A stretch of DNA of 64,000 bases from Zantedeschia hybrid cultivar (GCA_030544215.1 JARZZO010000012.1:41083194-41147193), one strand, 5' to 3'; shown: positions 45,884-57,768, numbered from the stretch's first letter. The notes: generated from the letters alone by a model not told the origin. Numbers and translations are program-made.

Positions 45884-48339
45884 CATCTTAAAAAATACTA
45901 CCCTTAGGTTAAAGAGTCGATCAGCATGGTACAAAGACTAGTGGAATCAGAAAATTTAGAAACTCAAATTTCCTTATCAGTCTGGATAATTTAATTCCAA
46001 ACACATTACTACACACACTGACACGTTTGATTCGTGAGTAACAAGAGATGCCAAGTCCTAAGGAACACCGAAAGCTTGACTGAAAGTGTAAAGTACAAAT
46101 AATTCTTTTTAAAGCAAAATTCTATTTTTTTACACTCGGCCCATGATGTCGGAATGAGGCTTAGAATAGACTACCAAGAATACCCGCCATCTTAATAGGA
46201 GGCCGTCATAAAAAAAAGGAGGGAGATCCGTCCCAAAGAAAAGAAAAGAAAAGTAAAGGCAAAAGTCAAACATCAAATCAAAAGGCCATCACACTACAAA
46301 CGTTACATCAAGGCCATAAAATGAAATAAAAGGGAACGTAAGGTCGATAAATACTCCGGAAAGAAAATGACCGAACCCCAACAAATATTAGGGTAAGAAA
46401 GGAATATCTTTTTAGGTCTCCGGAACCTTCTCATGGGCTTTCTAAACCAATTCTTCCTTTCTTTCTAAAGAGGCGTACTCCAAACTTAAGGAACAGCCTA
46501 GATTGACTAAGGATCAAATCATCAAATGGGATCACGAATGGAAACACAAGTTCAAACACAATGGGTTTAAGTTAAATTATTGAAGAATAATTTGGGAGTT
46601 AATAAATGAATATGATCTTTTGATCTGAGTACCATGCAGGTCTTCTAGTTCACATCATATTTCAAAAATCAAAAAAAAAATACATATGTCAAAAACCAAA
46701 AAAAATACATATTTCAAAAATCCAAAAAAAATACATATGTTAAAATCCAAAAAAAATACATATGTCAAAATCCAAAAAAAATACATATTTCAAAAATCCA
46801 AAAAAAAAATACATATGTCAAAATCCAAAAAAGTACATATCCCAAAATAAATAAAAAACACATATTTCAAAAATTCAAAAAAAAAGAGTACATATTTCAA
46901 AACCCAAACAAAAATGAATATTTTAAAACAACAAAAATATTTCACTTAGCATTTGCTTATTGCATCTAGTATGCTTCATTCCTTTTATTTTCAGTAAGCA
47001 TTTGTCTGCTTGTATGTTGCATATTTGCTTATAGTTCGATTACCTTTGTTGATAAAGACTATGCCCCTTGACCCTTCCCCTAAGAAAAAAAATTGATCGA
47101 CCATTTACTTGGTCAGGCAAGGGGCTAAGCCTAAATAGATACTTAACATGTTTGTTAAGACATGTACAGGGCACAAGGTTGAAGACACAAGGCACAAAGC
47201 TGAAGTGCAGAAATCTATAAACTCAAAAGTTTCATATACATATGTGAAAAGAGTTGGAATACGAGTAGAGGACAGCCAGAACCTATTTCTGCGAGTTAAA
47301 AGGCGTCGTGGAACACCGACGCGTTTTTAATGGTTAAAGGGCGTCGTCTCGACACAACGCATTTCAAGCTTTCTGTCATTTACCCGAAACTCTATATTTT
47401 AATGCTTAATTAAACACTTGTTTGAAATTACTAACGATTTTTGAGTGCAGGAAAATCAGGAAAAGCTGCAAAATATCAAGACCGTGGCTAAAAAGACGGT
47501 TATTTCTACCCTTGTATTATTCTATGTAATTCATTTGCATTACTATATGTTAAGTATTTATTGGAGCATGTCAAGGACCTTGTGGTTTTGATGAAACTGG
47601 AATTTGAGTCCCCCTATAACAAAAACAGTGATAATTCCAGAGAATTCTTAATCGCACGGATAGGCCGTTAGATTGTTAATTTGTGAGGATGATGGTTCCA
47701 CTTTTGTGAAACAGTGTGTGGATAAACGAGCTTCGGCTTAGTACTGAATTACAAGAATTGGTATCTTGACTCATTAATGACAATTTAACAATATTATCCT
47801 TGATTAATTTATATTTTATTTGACTTTATATTTTTCTTTTAGCCCAGCATGCATCATATAGGACTTTGAAATCACTATGATAAGAATTAATTACTGATTA
47901 AGTTTCAGATCATTAAATCAAATAACTCCAACATGATATGAAATATTCCATTCCGAATTGAGTATCTTGATTATCTTTGAGGCTCACTTGAAGATATCAT
48001 TCGAATTTATCCTTTCTTGGACTCTTTATCCAATATTTCTTGTTTTCTTTTAAGATCCATCATGGCTGCAGCACGTCCACATTGGCTGGCAAACGCTCCC
48101 CATGATGAAACCTATAGTGTCTATGACCTGGGATACTTCCCACTCCGTGGAGGTTGATCGACTTTATTTTATTTCTTTGTCTACCTCATCCAAACAGGAT
48201 TGATTCCATTGATCTTTTTGAATTATCTTCATCGATGATTTTGAGAAAAATTCCAATCATGTGATGTTGAGAGCGTGCCTCATCACATCTTGGCATCACC
48301 TTTTCAGTACATTCCATTCTATTTCACTCCCTTTCAAAG
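45884..48339. other. 3' untranslated region of the Tat element
   Basis: About 2.4 kb without coding sequence. It holds an A-rich tandem array (46652-46930) and two 34-bp GCGTC motifs: 47296-47329 (TTAAAAGGCGTC ... GACGCGTTTTTA) and 47334-47367 (TTAAAGGGCGTC ... AACGCATTTCAA). Long non-coding 3' regions are usual in Tat elements. Confidence 0.75.
46652..46930. repeat. tandem array, unit about 27 bp, in the Tat 3' UTR
   Basis: About ten units of the form ATACATATGTCAAAATCC followed by an A run. They alternate between CATATGTC and CATATTTC versions and become degenerate at both ends. Satellite-like arrays at this position are known in Tat-lineage elements such as Ogre and Retand. Confidence 0.85.
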
Positions 48340-48340
48340 A

Positions 48341-48360
48341 CGATGCCAAGGTGAGGCAGC
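48341..48360 (+). other. probable polypurine tract of the Tat element
   Basis: GATGCCAAGGTGAGGCAGC lies directly before the 3' LTR. It is only moderately purine-rich, but its position is right. Confidence 0.5.
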
Positions 48361-49681
48361 TGTAGACACGCTAATTTTGACATCATTTCGAGTAAATTTC
48401 ATGTCATATAATAATGCCTCAGAATGGTCTGATATTTAATCACTGATTATTTTTTATCGATCTTTTTGAGTTAATTATGTCGGGTCGGACATATATGATT
48501 TAAGTTAATTAATTAAATTGATTTTAACTCAAATTTCAGTTAAAATATGAAAAAGTCTAAAAGACGTCGACTTGTGTAGACGCCATTTAGAGTTTATTCT
48601 TATTTTAACGTTTAAATTTGAATTTTAATCAGTACATTAATTAGCTAAAAGACGTCTGCATATCACGACGCCATTTAGGTTTCCTAAGTTGTTTCTACTT
48701 CTCTTCCAGATGTTTATCCTTATCTTAATTAGTCTAAAAGGCGTCTTCAAGTGGCGACACGTTTTATCTAATTACAGATAAAGATAAATTTTTCCCGGAT
48801 GTTTATCCTTATCTTAATCAATCTAAAAGACGTCTCCTATGGGCGACGCGTTTTAGATAATTATAGATAAAGATGAATTAATCTGTATTTATCTGTTAGT
48901 TAAGCTGGATAAATCTCAAGATTTCTTCATGTAAATCTGCGGATGCAAAGAAGTCTATAAATACCTCGCCTCTTGAATGAGTAAAAAAAAAAAAAGAGTG
49001 ATTTTTTTGGTGGCGATTGGAGTAAAGAAGCTTGAAGACGTCCAAACGCTGAAGTACTGCTGCCACTAAGAGTCGGCATCCTTCTTCATCCGTCCAAGAT
49101 CCATTAAAGACCAAGGCTTCCAGGGGCCATTCAGCATTAACTTTCAATTATTTCTGCATATTTCTTACATTCTTTATCACATCACTCCATGCAACACACA
49201 CAACACTAGCATCATTTTCAAAACCTATTTATTAAAGGGGTTTAAAAGACCATCCCAACAAGTGAGTTTTCCTTCTTAGTTGCATGTTTAAAATTTTCTC
49301 TGGAATGGATACTACTTCTTCCTAAGTTCTCATCATTGATCTTCATTTCTTTCTATTTCTTGCAAAGTGTACAAAGGAGAATCAAAGGGAGGGAACCAAC
49401 AGCAAACAACAAGGAATTTGGACGATCCTCAAAACTCAACAGCTGCCAAAGCAAGAACAAAGACAAGAAATGGCTCTCTTTCTTTAGCCGGCTGAAGGAG
49501 GGGAACCAAGAGCTCAATATCTCCCACATCCAAACAGGTAGGCGATCAAATCTTCTTTTGAAACTTTTTAGTCAAAAGTTTCTGGCAATCACATCACTTA
49601 GTTTCTTTCTAATAGGTTCATTTTGCACCTAAACAACATAGTTTTTGCATGATAATCACACACTCATTTTAAGCACTCACA
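48361..49681 (+). repeat. 3' LTR of the Tat element
   Basis: 1321 bp from TGTAGACACG to AAGCACTCACA. It aligns with the 5' LTR throughout and is followed by the CTTTG duplication. Its first 34-bp motif (48557-48590) has arm GACGCCATTTAG where the 5' copy has GATACCATTTAG. Confidence 0.93.
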
Positions 49682-50235
49682 CTTTGGTGATAGTGTAATA
49701 TCTATTCTAAATATAATGAAAACCATACAACTAAACTAAGGAAATTCACTTGTTTTATATGTTCTTTTAAACCCCTATGCAATGGATTTGTGTGAATGAT
49801 GTGAGTGTGTGAAACAATATGTGATGAATGTTATGAAAACTAATGAAAACAGTGAGAAAATAACTATCTAATCAATATAAATTAATAAGGAAAAGAAAGG
49901 GGAGAAGAGAAGGTTGGCCCCTCCATAGCCATCATCCTTCAATACTTCAAAGGGAGAGGTTAAAAGAAGAGGAAGAAGCTCTACAGTTGTCCACGTTTTC
50001 AATAAGAAACCTCTTCTTTCACCTTGATGGGAGCTCTAATTCATGCAATGGCCAATCTCTTTGAAGGCACAAAGGGGTTATACATATATAGATGGCTCCT
50101 TTGAAGCAATTTGACTCCCAAAAGGCTCTCCTTCAGCCTCTGAATTGTCATGGATAAATATCATGAAATTAGAAACCTTTCCAACATTTGTGGAGGATTT
50201 AATGGCTAAAATGTCAGTTTTTTAGAAATTTTGGG

Positions 50236-52790
50236 TTGAGTCTGCGCAATAGGGCGCATACTCATTTGTTGTCAAGGTGTTTTAGGCATTTTTTATATTT
50301 TTTTTAAGGGCAATTTTGAGTTCTTTTTTAGGTTTTTGACTTATATGAAGTATAAAATTTTTATGTGAATTTTTAGATTTAATTTGGAGATAATTTAAGG
50401 TCAAAAAGACAAAATTTGGGAATTTGAGGTTGAGTCTATGCAGGGGTACGCAGACTCATTTGTCACCAACTTATTTTTAAGGGTTTTTTACATTTTTCAA
50501 GAACAATTTGATGTTTTTATTTGATTTCCTGATAGATAAGAATAAAATTGATTTTTAGAGAGTTTTAGATCATCTTGAAGTGAATTGTAAGTTGATTTTT
50601 TATTTTTTGTGAATTTCAGGGTTGAGTCTGCGCAGGGTGCACAAATTCAAGTCTGAACTGTGAATTTCTTGTTTGTGAGTTTTTGTATTGAATTTCTGAT
50701 GGGATAACTTGACTTTATGTTTTGTTTGGTGATGATTTACAGATTTGGAGCTAAGGACATGATTTAAGGACCAAGAGATGAGGTTTTGGCCATTCGGTTG
50801 ATGCGCAGACTCAAGTTAAAGAAGAATTTCAAGTGTAATTTTATGAAGATGAAGCCTCCTGGAGTTGAAGGGAATTTCAAGGCTTTCACAATGCTCGGAG
50901 AGCTTATAACAAGTGGTTCTTCAAGTGATGGAAGTTTTGAAGCTCAAAGGGGGAAGATTTGCAAAAATGGGTTTGAGTCTGCGCAGGGGGCTGAACTTTG
51001 TAATTTGTTTTGTTTTTTGAGAGGATTTGGATCCTTTTTTGTAAATGAATGTTTATTTAAATGAAATGAAGTATTTGATATATGATTTCAAGAGATTTGC
51101 GCAATTTGATTTTCTGTTTATTTGATTTTTTATTTGAAATGAGCCTATGGAAAGGTGTGCAGACTCAAGAATTATTTTGAAAAAGAAGTTTATTAATCTT
51201 GATTTGTGTGCCATGAAGCATGATTTTTATCAAAGATTTGACTTGATATTTGAGTTATTTAAACAACCTTTTTTATGTTTAGAGCCTAGGGCAGGTGCGC
51301 AGACTCAACTTTAAGTTTGAAATTTTATGTTTATTTAAAATAGAAGATGGCTATCTTAAACCTTTTTTTGAATGAATTAACTTTAATTATTTGAGTTATT
51401 TGAAACATAAATGGGGTTATCAGTCCATGTAAGGCATCTTTGACAGTTTTTGAGTTGAGTCTGCGCAGGGGTGCGCAGACTCAAAACAGTAGCGCAGACT
51501 CAAGTCTGAAATTGATTTTTTGAGTTTCCTGTACAATTCAAGCTGCATTTAAATCCATCAAGGGGTTAGTTTCAACCATTAATGTTAGAATATGAAATCT
51601 AGAATCGAGGAAAACAAATTGTATCCCATTCCCAATCAAATTTCCATGGTTCTATGTGCGCAGACTTAAAATCTGAGCAAAATTTCAGGTTTATACCTCT
51701 TTCAACTTGAAGTGATTCATGAATCACCTCAAATTTGGGGAGAATAATACTGAGAAATCTCAGAAGTTGAGTATGACTACATAAAGCCTTTTTTAAGGAA
51801 TGTTCCTTATGTGGGTTCTTTCAAATAACATGATTTCTTCATGTTTATCCCATTCTTCTTGGATCATTTTACAAAGCATTAAAAATGCTTAATATGATGA
51901 CTCCAAGATGAATTCCAACCTTTCATTAGGAGAACCCAATGAAGGTTTATGATCTTCATGAAGGATCATGCCATGAAGTAATCTGAAGGACCACTTCCCT
52001 TAAAAGGGAGATGTAATGGCTATGAATTATAAGGATGGCTGTAAAGGGGGGCGTGCCGAGCATCCAACCACTCACCCCAAAGGGTATCCTTAATGCCTTC
52101 GAGATGTAAGAAAAACCCACAAGGAGTAATCCAAAGCATATCTACATTTGGTGAGTAAGGAACTCCACCAATTCCCATAGAGGGTCACATCTAGCCATGA
52201 ACCATGGAGGTGGCTGCCAAGAGGGGCTTGCCGAGCATCCAACCACTCACCCAAAGGGTGCCTTTGATGCCTTCAAAATGCGAGGGTTATCCACAGGGAT
52301 TCACCCATTCCATTTTTACATTTGAGGAACAAGGAACTCCACCAACTCATTGGGACATTCGTAATATATCATCTAAATGAACCCATAGCAATGAGAACAT
52401 AAGAATGATATTCTTTGTATGAGGGCCCTTGATGGGTTACCCAACATTGGATTGTTGGCACCCTTAGATTGGGACATCTTTGAGGAAACATCGGAAGAAA
52501 CTTAAAATCTTAAAATATATAACAAGATTTTGGATTGAAACATTAAGAGCTTAATAACCCAAAGTCCAAGCCATTTAGGACTTTCATTGGGCCTCAAAGA
52601 GACGGCCCTAGGTCCAAGGAACCTTTGGACATCTTAGGGGAGGATCAAAGAATCACCTCAAGCCTAAAAACCAAGCCAAAAGGAGCACAGACTCAAAAAC
52701 TGTGAATAGGCGCTGAGTCTGCGCAGGGAGGCGCAGACTCGGAACAGTGTGAGTGCAGACTCAAACACTGTAGGTCGCATAGGCGTAGAC
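50236..52790. repeat. series of about 30-bp palindromes, TTGAGTCTGCGCA/TGCGCAGACTCAA
   Basis: The clearest unit is 51455-51484: TTGAGTCTGCGCA, GGGG, TGCGCAGACTCAA, a perfect 13-4-13 palindrome. Others lie at 50236-50265, 50430-50459, 50622-50651 and 52713-52742. Single or half units (GCGCAGACTCAA) lie near 50801, 50975, 51160, 51295, 51494, 51657, 52686 and 52752. Spacing is irregular. Confidence 0.85.
52020..52330. repeat. tandem duplication, unit about 180 bp
   Basis: TGCCGAGCATCCAACCACTC recurs near 52053 and 52228. Each time it is followed by AAAGGGT, a GATGCCTTC-like stretch and GGAACTCCACCAA. Confidence 0.7.
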
Positions 52791-53523
52791 TCACTTGAAA
52801 TCTGGATTTTTTAGGAAAAATGGGTTTTAACCTAACCCAAATGATGGAAAATAAAGTATAAAAGGTATAAAACCTAAAATCTCTATTTAAAATATATTTT
52901 TAATGCATTTTCTTAAGAAAATACCATGAAGAACTTGAATATGAACATATGGAAATCTTAAGTATATATATATTTTTTCTATGGATCATCCTTCTTAGCT
53001 CCATGTAAGAGGGTTTATACTCAAAGAAGCTAATCCCCAACTAGTGAGGCAACCTCCTTAAGAACCTCTAGGGCCTAAACCCTTAGCCATTTAAAGGAAA
53101 AATCCTACCAAAATCGATTCGGCTATAATATGAAAAACAGAAACTTAGATCTTAAGATTTATGTAACTTGGGGGATTTCTCTTGATGTTTAGCCTTGGGG
53201 GAGCATCATCCATAGAGGGGATGTACTCCTAACGGATATGGAAGGCCAAGCCACCTTGAAAAACTCCAAAACCAAAGGCAAACAAATGCAAAACCAGTAA
53301 ATGCAATATTTAGAAAGCCAGGACAGCAAGCTACAACTCGGATCATATCTTCATCTTTAGGGGGTTTTAAGGCTTGATAAGGCTATTTCTATAAACTAGA
53401 AAGGCCCCTCTACCATCCTCACACAAAAAACACAGATCTTATAAAGGAAAAAATATCATAGAAAATGGATAAAGGCCAACAGACTCACAAGAACATAAAA
53501 AATCTGAACATTCATTTTCATTG

Positions 53524-56249
53524 TGTAACGACCCGCCATCCTATGACCGGAGACCCGGTCACTAAATGGATGTCGGCCCATTAACTGCGGGTTCACACCC
53601 GGATCTCACACAACACATCTGGAGGAGTAAGTGCTAAACAAGGCTAAATATAACAATCGCACGGACTACAAAGGTAAACGAGTGCGCAGAAGAGAAAATA
53701 ATAATGTCCGTAAACAGTCCAACAATGATTACATGTCCAACAAGTTAAATAAGTACAGGCAGAAGGAAAGTACAACAACATCGGGGCATACCCCGGGAAC
53801 TAAGACAGCTGCTGGTCCGCACACCAAGAAGACACCACGCTTCCGCTTCCCACGAGGTCCACACCTGAAACCGCAGGGAGTGAGCCACACCAGAATTGGG
53901 CTCAGTAGGGATCATCCGATCCCCTGCCTCCCACTCACACACCCACAAGTGCAACAACAGGAATATATGGCAATTAGGTAAAGCAGTAAACATAGCACTC
54001 AACCTGATATGAAACGTACGATAAGCAGTGTAGCAAGAACAGTACCAAGTAACCCGAAGAGCCCAACACAAAGTTACGTCTCACAGTCAAAGTCCACAAA
54101 GCGACTAAACCACACTGTCGACCGAAGTCAAACGTCGCCTCCCAACACTACCACCACTACTCACGCCTGTCCACCCCTACAGTGTTCCGGGGCACTGTAG
54201 GGTGAGGCAGTGAGTCAAACTAGGACTAGCTGGAACCAGTGTACCGCCACTGCCAGCTACGTGTGCACACAAGCAGTCTAGACTACTGTCCTACCGTCCG
54301 GATTGCCTCCACGCTAGGCCTCAGCGCTTCAGGAGGGCCCTGGGGACCGGCGAACCCTCGTCAAGCCGAAGCTACAGGAACTACCCACAAGCCCAACTCT
54401 CCCGGGCTGCGTCAGGCCAAAGGGCTAAGGGTACCACTCGTAACCTTGATCAAAGGTCACATCAGGCCCAGTGGCTAAAGGGTAAACCAACTCCCACCAG
54501 TACCAGCTCCACAGCAAGAAACGCGCCGGAAGCTGTCACGACAAACAGGGAAACCCCGACCCGCTGAGGCCAAGCAGCAACCCCTCGGATAGCGCACCAG
54601 CTACTCCGGCCCGACGGGCTCAAGGTGGTTCTGCTTCCCTCAGCTGAAGGTAAACCACAACATGTACCCCTTCTCCCACCGGTACGGCACAATGCCTCAC
54701 AGACACCATGACCCTGTCCCCATCGGTCCATGGTGACAAACATAAACCACAGTCATATCGATCCACAGTCGTGTAAGCACACACACACATAACATGATGC
54801 CATTCCACACACACAGAAGTCCTCAGTCTCAGTGTACAACGTAAAACATGCCTTAGAACCGCCAACAGTGAAACATATGTTTAAAAATCAGGGTTAAGAC
54901 AGTTCTGTCTTGAATCGCGTCGACCGAGGTCGACGCCATTCAAGTCCCTTAGACGGGTTCAGTTAAAAGCCAGATTATCCCTTAAAACGCGTCCACCTGT
55001 GAAGCCGCCGTTTAAAACGCGTCAGGGTCTCCCGACGCCATTCAACCCAGAAATCCAGATTGCAGAACCCTTAAACGGGGGCATTTCCTGCCTAAATGGC
55101 GTCATGATGGCCCGACGTCCTTCTGAAAGGCGTCGTCCATCCATTACGTCATTTAGCGCCAGAACCCCTAATTCAGGAAACCTCGAACAGGGAGGTTTCT
55201 GCCCTAAAACGAGTCGTACTGACCCGACGTCTTTCGGAAAGGCGTCGACCAGGCACGACGCCATTTAGCGCCAGAAACCAGGTTTCCTGGTTCGACCCGA
55301 GGGTCTCACCCTCAACCCCAAATGCCCCGAAAAAGCCCCAAAACAGAAGGGGATGGACAAGAAGTTCATCTACCATAAGCATACTACGAAACCACATTCA
55401 CGAGCACGGCCATACCAACAAGAACACCCCCTAAACATGCTCATTCTAACCCAAATCATAACATGCCATGCCAAGGAAATCACGAGCACACATTCACAGT
55501 CCATGCAAGGTTCGTCCCCCTACCGGTTCTTGAACTCCGCCAAGCTCCGTGCCACCGTCCCGCCGCACCGCACACCGCCGCCGGTACCCTCGAGGACGCC
55601 GCCACTCCGTCGGGACGTCGGCCGCCGTCCGGAGAAGGGAACGCCGCGAAGGAGGTGGTGGAGGTAGAGGTGAGAGGTAGGGAGGCTATGGAGTGATGGA
55701 AGAGGAAGAAGAGGAGGGGAAGGGAGGAAGGAGGGCGGAGAGGGAGCGGAGAGGCGAGGAGAGAGAGTGTGGAGGCGAAAGTGAGGGAAAGAAGGGGAGG
55801 CTCGCGGGGTCAATCCGAAACCAGCTGAAACGCGTCGATCGAGGCAGACGCCTATCAGTCTGACAGGACGGCCGTACTGACAGCGGTCTGAAACGCGTCA
55901 CCCTCCACGGACGCCTTTCAGACGATGTGACCGGCCGTACTGACAACGCTCTGGCGCCGTACCCTGACATCGCAGATGTCGCAGTCTGAATCGCGTCGAC
56001 CAAGCTGGACGCCGTTCAGACGAAATGACAGGGGCCATACTCTCGCGGCCCGAAAACCACCCACGTGGCGCACACGTGGCACAACAACCTGCAAACCTAA
56101 ATGGCGTCCACACACCCTGACGCCTTTTGAAAGGCGTCGACAAGTGCTGACGCCATTCAGCCAGAAATCTCAAGACCCCACAGGGTCCAAACCAGGGGAT
56201 CCGGCCCGAACCCGACCCGAATACAGAACCCGAAACCTCAGTCCTTACA
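53524..56249 (-). repeat. 3' LTR of the gag-only element
   Basis: 2726 bp, TGTAACGACCCGCC to CAGTCCTTACA on the plus strand (the sense reading starts TGTAAGGACTGAGG). It carries about twelve 34-bp motifs and a purine-rich tract at 55640-55800. Confidence 0.95.
55092..55156. repeat. representative overlapping pair of 34-bp GCGTC motifs
   Basis: First unit: CTAAATGGCGTC, ten bases, GACGTCCTTCTG. Second unit: CTGAAAGGCGTC, ten bases, TACGTCATTTAG. They share the three bases CTG, so the pair is 65 bp. Clean single units nearby are 55825-55858, 55888-55921 and 55986-56019. A second pair, 56097-56160, shares four bases. Confidence 0.85.
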
Positions 56250-56262
56250 CTCTCCCCCCCTT
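56250..56262 (-). other. polypurine tract of the gag-only element
   Basis: On the minus strand AAGGGGGGGAGAG directly precedes the 3' LTR start TGTAAGG. It primes plus-strand synthesis. Confidence 0.85.
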
Positions 56263-56574
56263 AAAAGAATTTCGTCCTCGAAATTGGCAACCGCTCAACG
56301 CTCAACTCGGCTAACCATCACATGCCGACACACACCGATTACAACAATCATCCTCACCAATCGCTCACACAAGGCTCCACATAATATCCAATCAAATTCA
56401 CATCAAGCTAACCAAGATTCTCAATTCTGACGAAAGCTGAAAGATCAACAATAACCACACACTAGCAAGGCACGTATTACAAAACCGATTCTCCACCGAA
56501 CCTAAATACATACAAGTGCCACTAGAGTTCACAACCACCTCGAAGAGACGCAACTCCATTCACGTCTCGAACAC

Positions 56575-57666
56575 CTACTGACCGCTCGGCTTCTGACCTG
56601 TCTTATTCTTCTGGGGACAGTTCCTCGCGAGATGTCCCTTTCTGCCACAGCCAAAACAGCTACCAGTGATCAAGGGACATATCCTGTCGCCATGAAACCT
56701 GCTACAACGAGGACAACGACCTGCAGCGTCCCGCCTCGCCTCCTGCTGCCAGCTGACCTCTGTCTGCATCTGTTGAACCGAGCCATCCTCATCCTCGTCA
56801 CAAGGTACCTCCTGGAACTCGACCTCAAAAGAACTCGAACCACCTGACGAAAAGATCGTTGGTCTATCCCTGCTATGCTGCTTCCCCTGTGCTGAATGTT
56901 CCGATTCCTTAGCCGTGTGTTGAAACTGCATCTCCACCGCTGCCGCGCACCGAACCGCTGACGCCAGATCCTTACAACAATGAGCTGCCACAAACTCCCT
57001 CAAATCATGCCGAAGTCCATCCACGAATTTCTCCGTCCTCAGATCCTCACGCTCAGAAATGTGTGGAGCAAACCTTCCCAGAGCCACAAATTTCATATGA
57101 TATTCTAGAACTGACGTATCACCCTGCACCAATTCCATGAACTCCCTTTCCTTGGCCCTACGAACATGCCTCGGAAGGTACTGTCCACTAAACTCTCTCA
57201 CAAAGCCTTCCCAAGGAATTTCTCTCAAAGACCTATCTGGAAACATCAACCCCTTGATGGTAACCCACCAATCATAAGCATCGCCCTTCAGCAAGTAGGT
57301 CGCCAACAAGGTCTTGTCACTCTCAGCACATTCTAGAACATCAAACACCTTCTCCACTTCCTTAATCCACTGAGCTGCCGCATCTGGAACAGGTTGACCC
57401 GTGAAAGAAGGGGGCTTCAGCTTCAAGAACCGCTCCATCACCGTGGATTGGCCACCTCGGGAACTGGACCCCTCACTTCCATCTCCCTGCTGATATCTAG
57501 ACATAGCCCCAATCAAAGCTTCCATAAAACGATCCACATTATGTCCTTCTGCCCTCGAACCACCACCATCTGCCCTCGAACCACGAGCCAACGGAACTCT
57601 CCTCTTCGGTGCCATCACTACCCCACAAACACGAAAATTGAACCAAAACACGTCAAAACCTATCAA
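56575..57666 (-). CDS. intact gag of the gag-only Ty3-gypsy element
   Basis: A complete frame of 363 codons; the likely true start is the second Met (MAPKRRVPLARG, residue 18). A Gly/Ser-rich N-terminus is followed by the gag core (FLKLKPPSFTGQPVPDAAAQ, WIKEVEKVFDVL, LLATYLLKGDAYDWW, residues about 80-230) and one CCHC zinc knuckle, CFGCGRKGHLARNC, with C337, C340, H345 and C350. It forms the particle shell and binds the RNA. No stop or frameshift is seen, unlike every other coding sequence in the window. The first residue lies about 90 bases downstream of the primer site. It is the only protein the element encodes. Confidence 0.93.
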   Translation of the reverse strand: MIGFDVFWFNFRVCGVVMAPKRRVPLARGSRADGGGSRAEGHNVDRFMEALIGAMSRYQQGDGSEGSSSRGGQSTVMERFLKLKPPSFTGQPVPDAAAQWIKEVEKVFDVLECAESDKTLLATYLLKGDAYDWWVTIKGLMFPDRSLREIPWEGFVREFSGQYLPRHVRRAKEREFMELVQGDTSVLEYHMKFVALGRFAPHISEREDLRTEKFVDGLRHDLREFVAAHCCKDLASAVRCAAAVEMQFQHTAKESEHSAQGKQHSRDRPTIFSSGGSSSFEVEFQEVPCDEDEDGSVQQMQTEVSWQQEARRDAAGRCPRCSRFHGDRICPLITGSCFGCGRKGHLARNCPQKNKTGQKPSGQ

Positions 57667-57756
57667 TCTATACCAGCAGCCATCGCCTGTACAGACTCGT
57701 ACTTATTGTTGGACTATAATATCTAACATAGTTTATCACATACTCGACCAGACTGA

Positions 57757-57768
57757 GCTCTGATACCA
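57757..57768 (-). other. primer binding site of the gag-only element, initiator tRNA-Met
   Basis: The minus strand reads TGGTATCAGAGC two bases after the end of the 5' LTR. Confidence 0.9.

Larger units (their letters stand above)
35139..49681 (+). mobile_element. complete Tat-clade Ty3-gypsy LTR retrotransposon, 14.5 kb, TSD CTTTG
   Basis: Two LTRs of about 1.32 kb (35139-36460 and 48361-49681) flank gag, protease, a G-patch remnant, RT, RNase H, a second archaeal-type RNase H and integrase. The second RNase H between the first and the integrase marks the Tat lineage. Perfect CTTTG duplications lie at 35134-35138 and 49682-49686. The 5' LTR now begins TATAGACACG where the 3' LTR begins TGTAGACACG, a single G-to-A change in the terminal TG. 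By eye the LTRs differ at roughly 3-4 percent. Stops and frameshifts in gag, at the G-patch and before RT mean it cannot make its own polyprotein. Confidence 0.93.
49687..53523. other. unclassified non-coding repeat, left part
   Basis: No coding sequence with conserved domains. The region holds a palindrome series (50236-52790), a purine block TAAAAGGGAGATGTAATGG near 52000 that looks like a polypurine tract plus LTR start, and a tandem duplication at 52020-52330. It may be part of a large non-coding LTR element, but matching LTRs were not found. It hosts the Tat element on its left and the gag-only gypsy element on its right. Confidence 0.4.

Noticed and set aside
55825..55858. Similarity of the 34-bp motif to loxP- or FRT-type recombination sites
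   Set aside because: Only the total length and the arm-core-arm layout are alike (12-10-12 against 13-8-13). The sequences differ and no recombinase gene is in the window, so I do not call it a recombination site.
54909..56160. Could the repeated GCGTC motifs be a CRISPR array?
   Set aside because: They are palindromes with variable cores at irregular distances in LTRs of a plant genome. There is no constant repeat with regular spacers and no cas genes.
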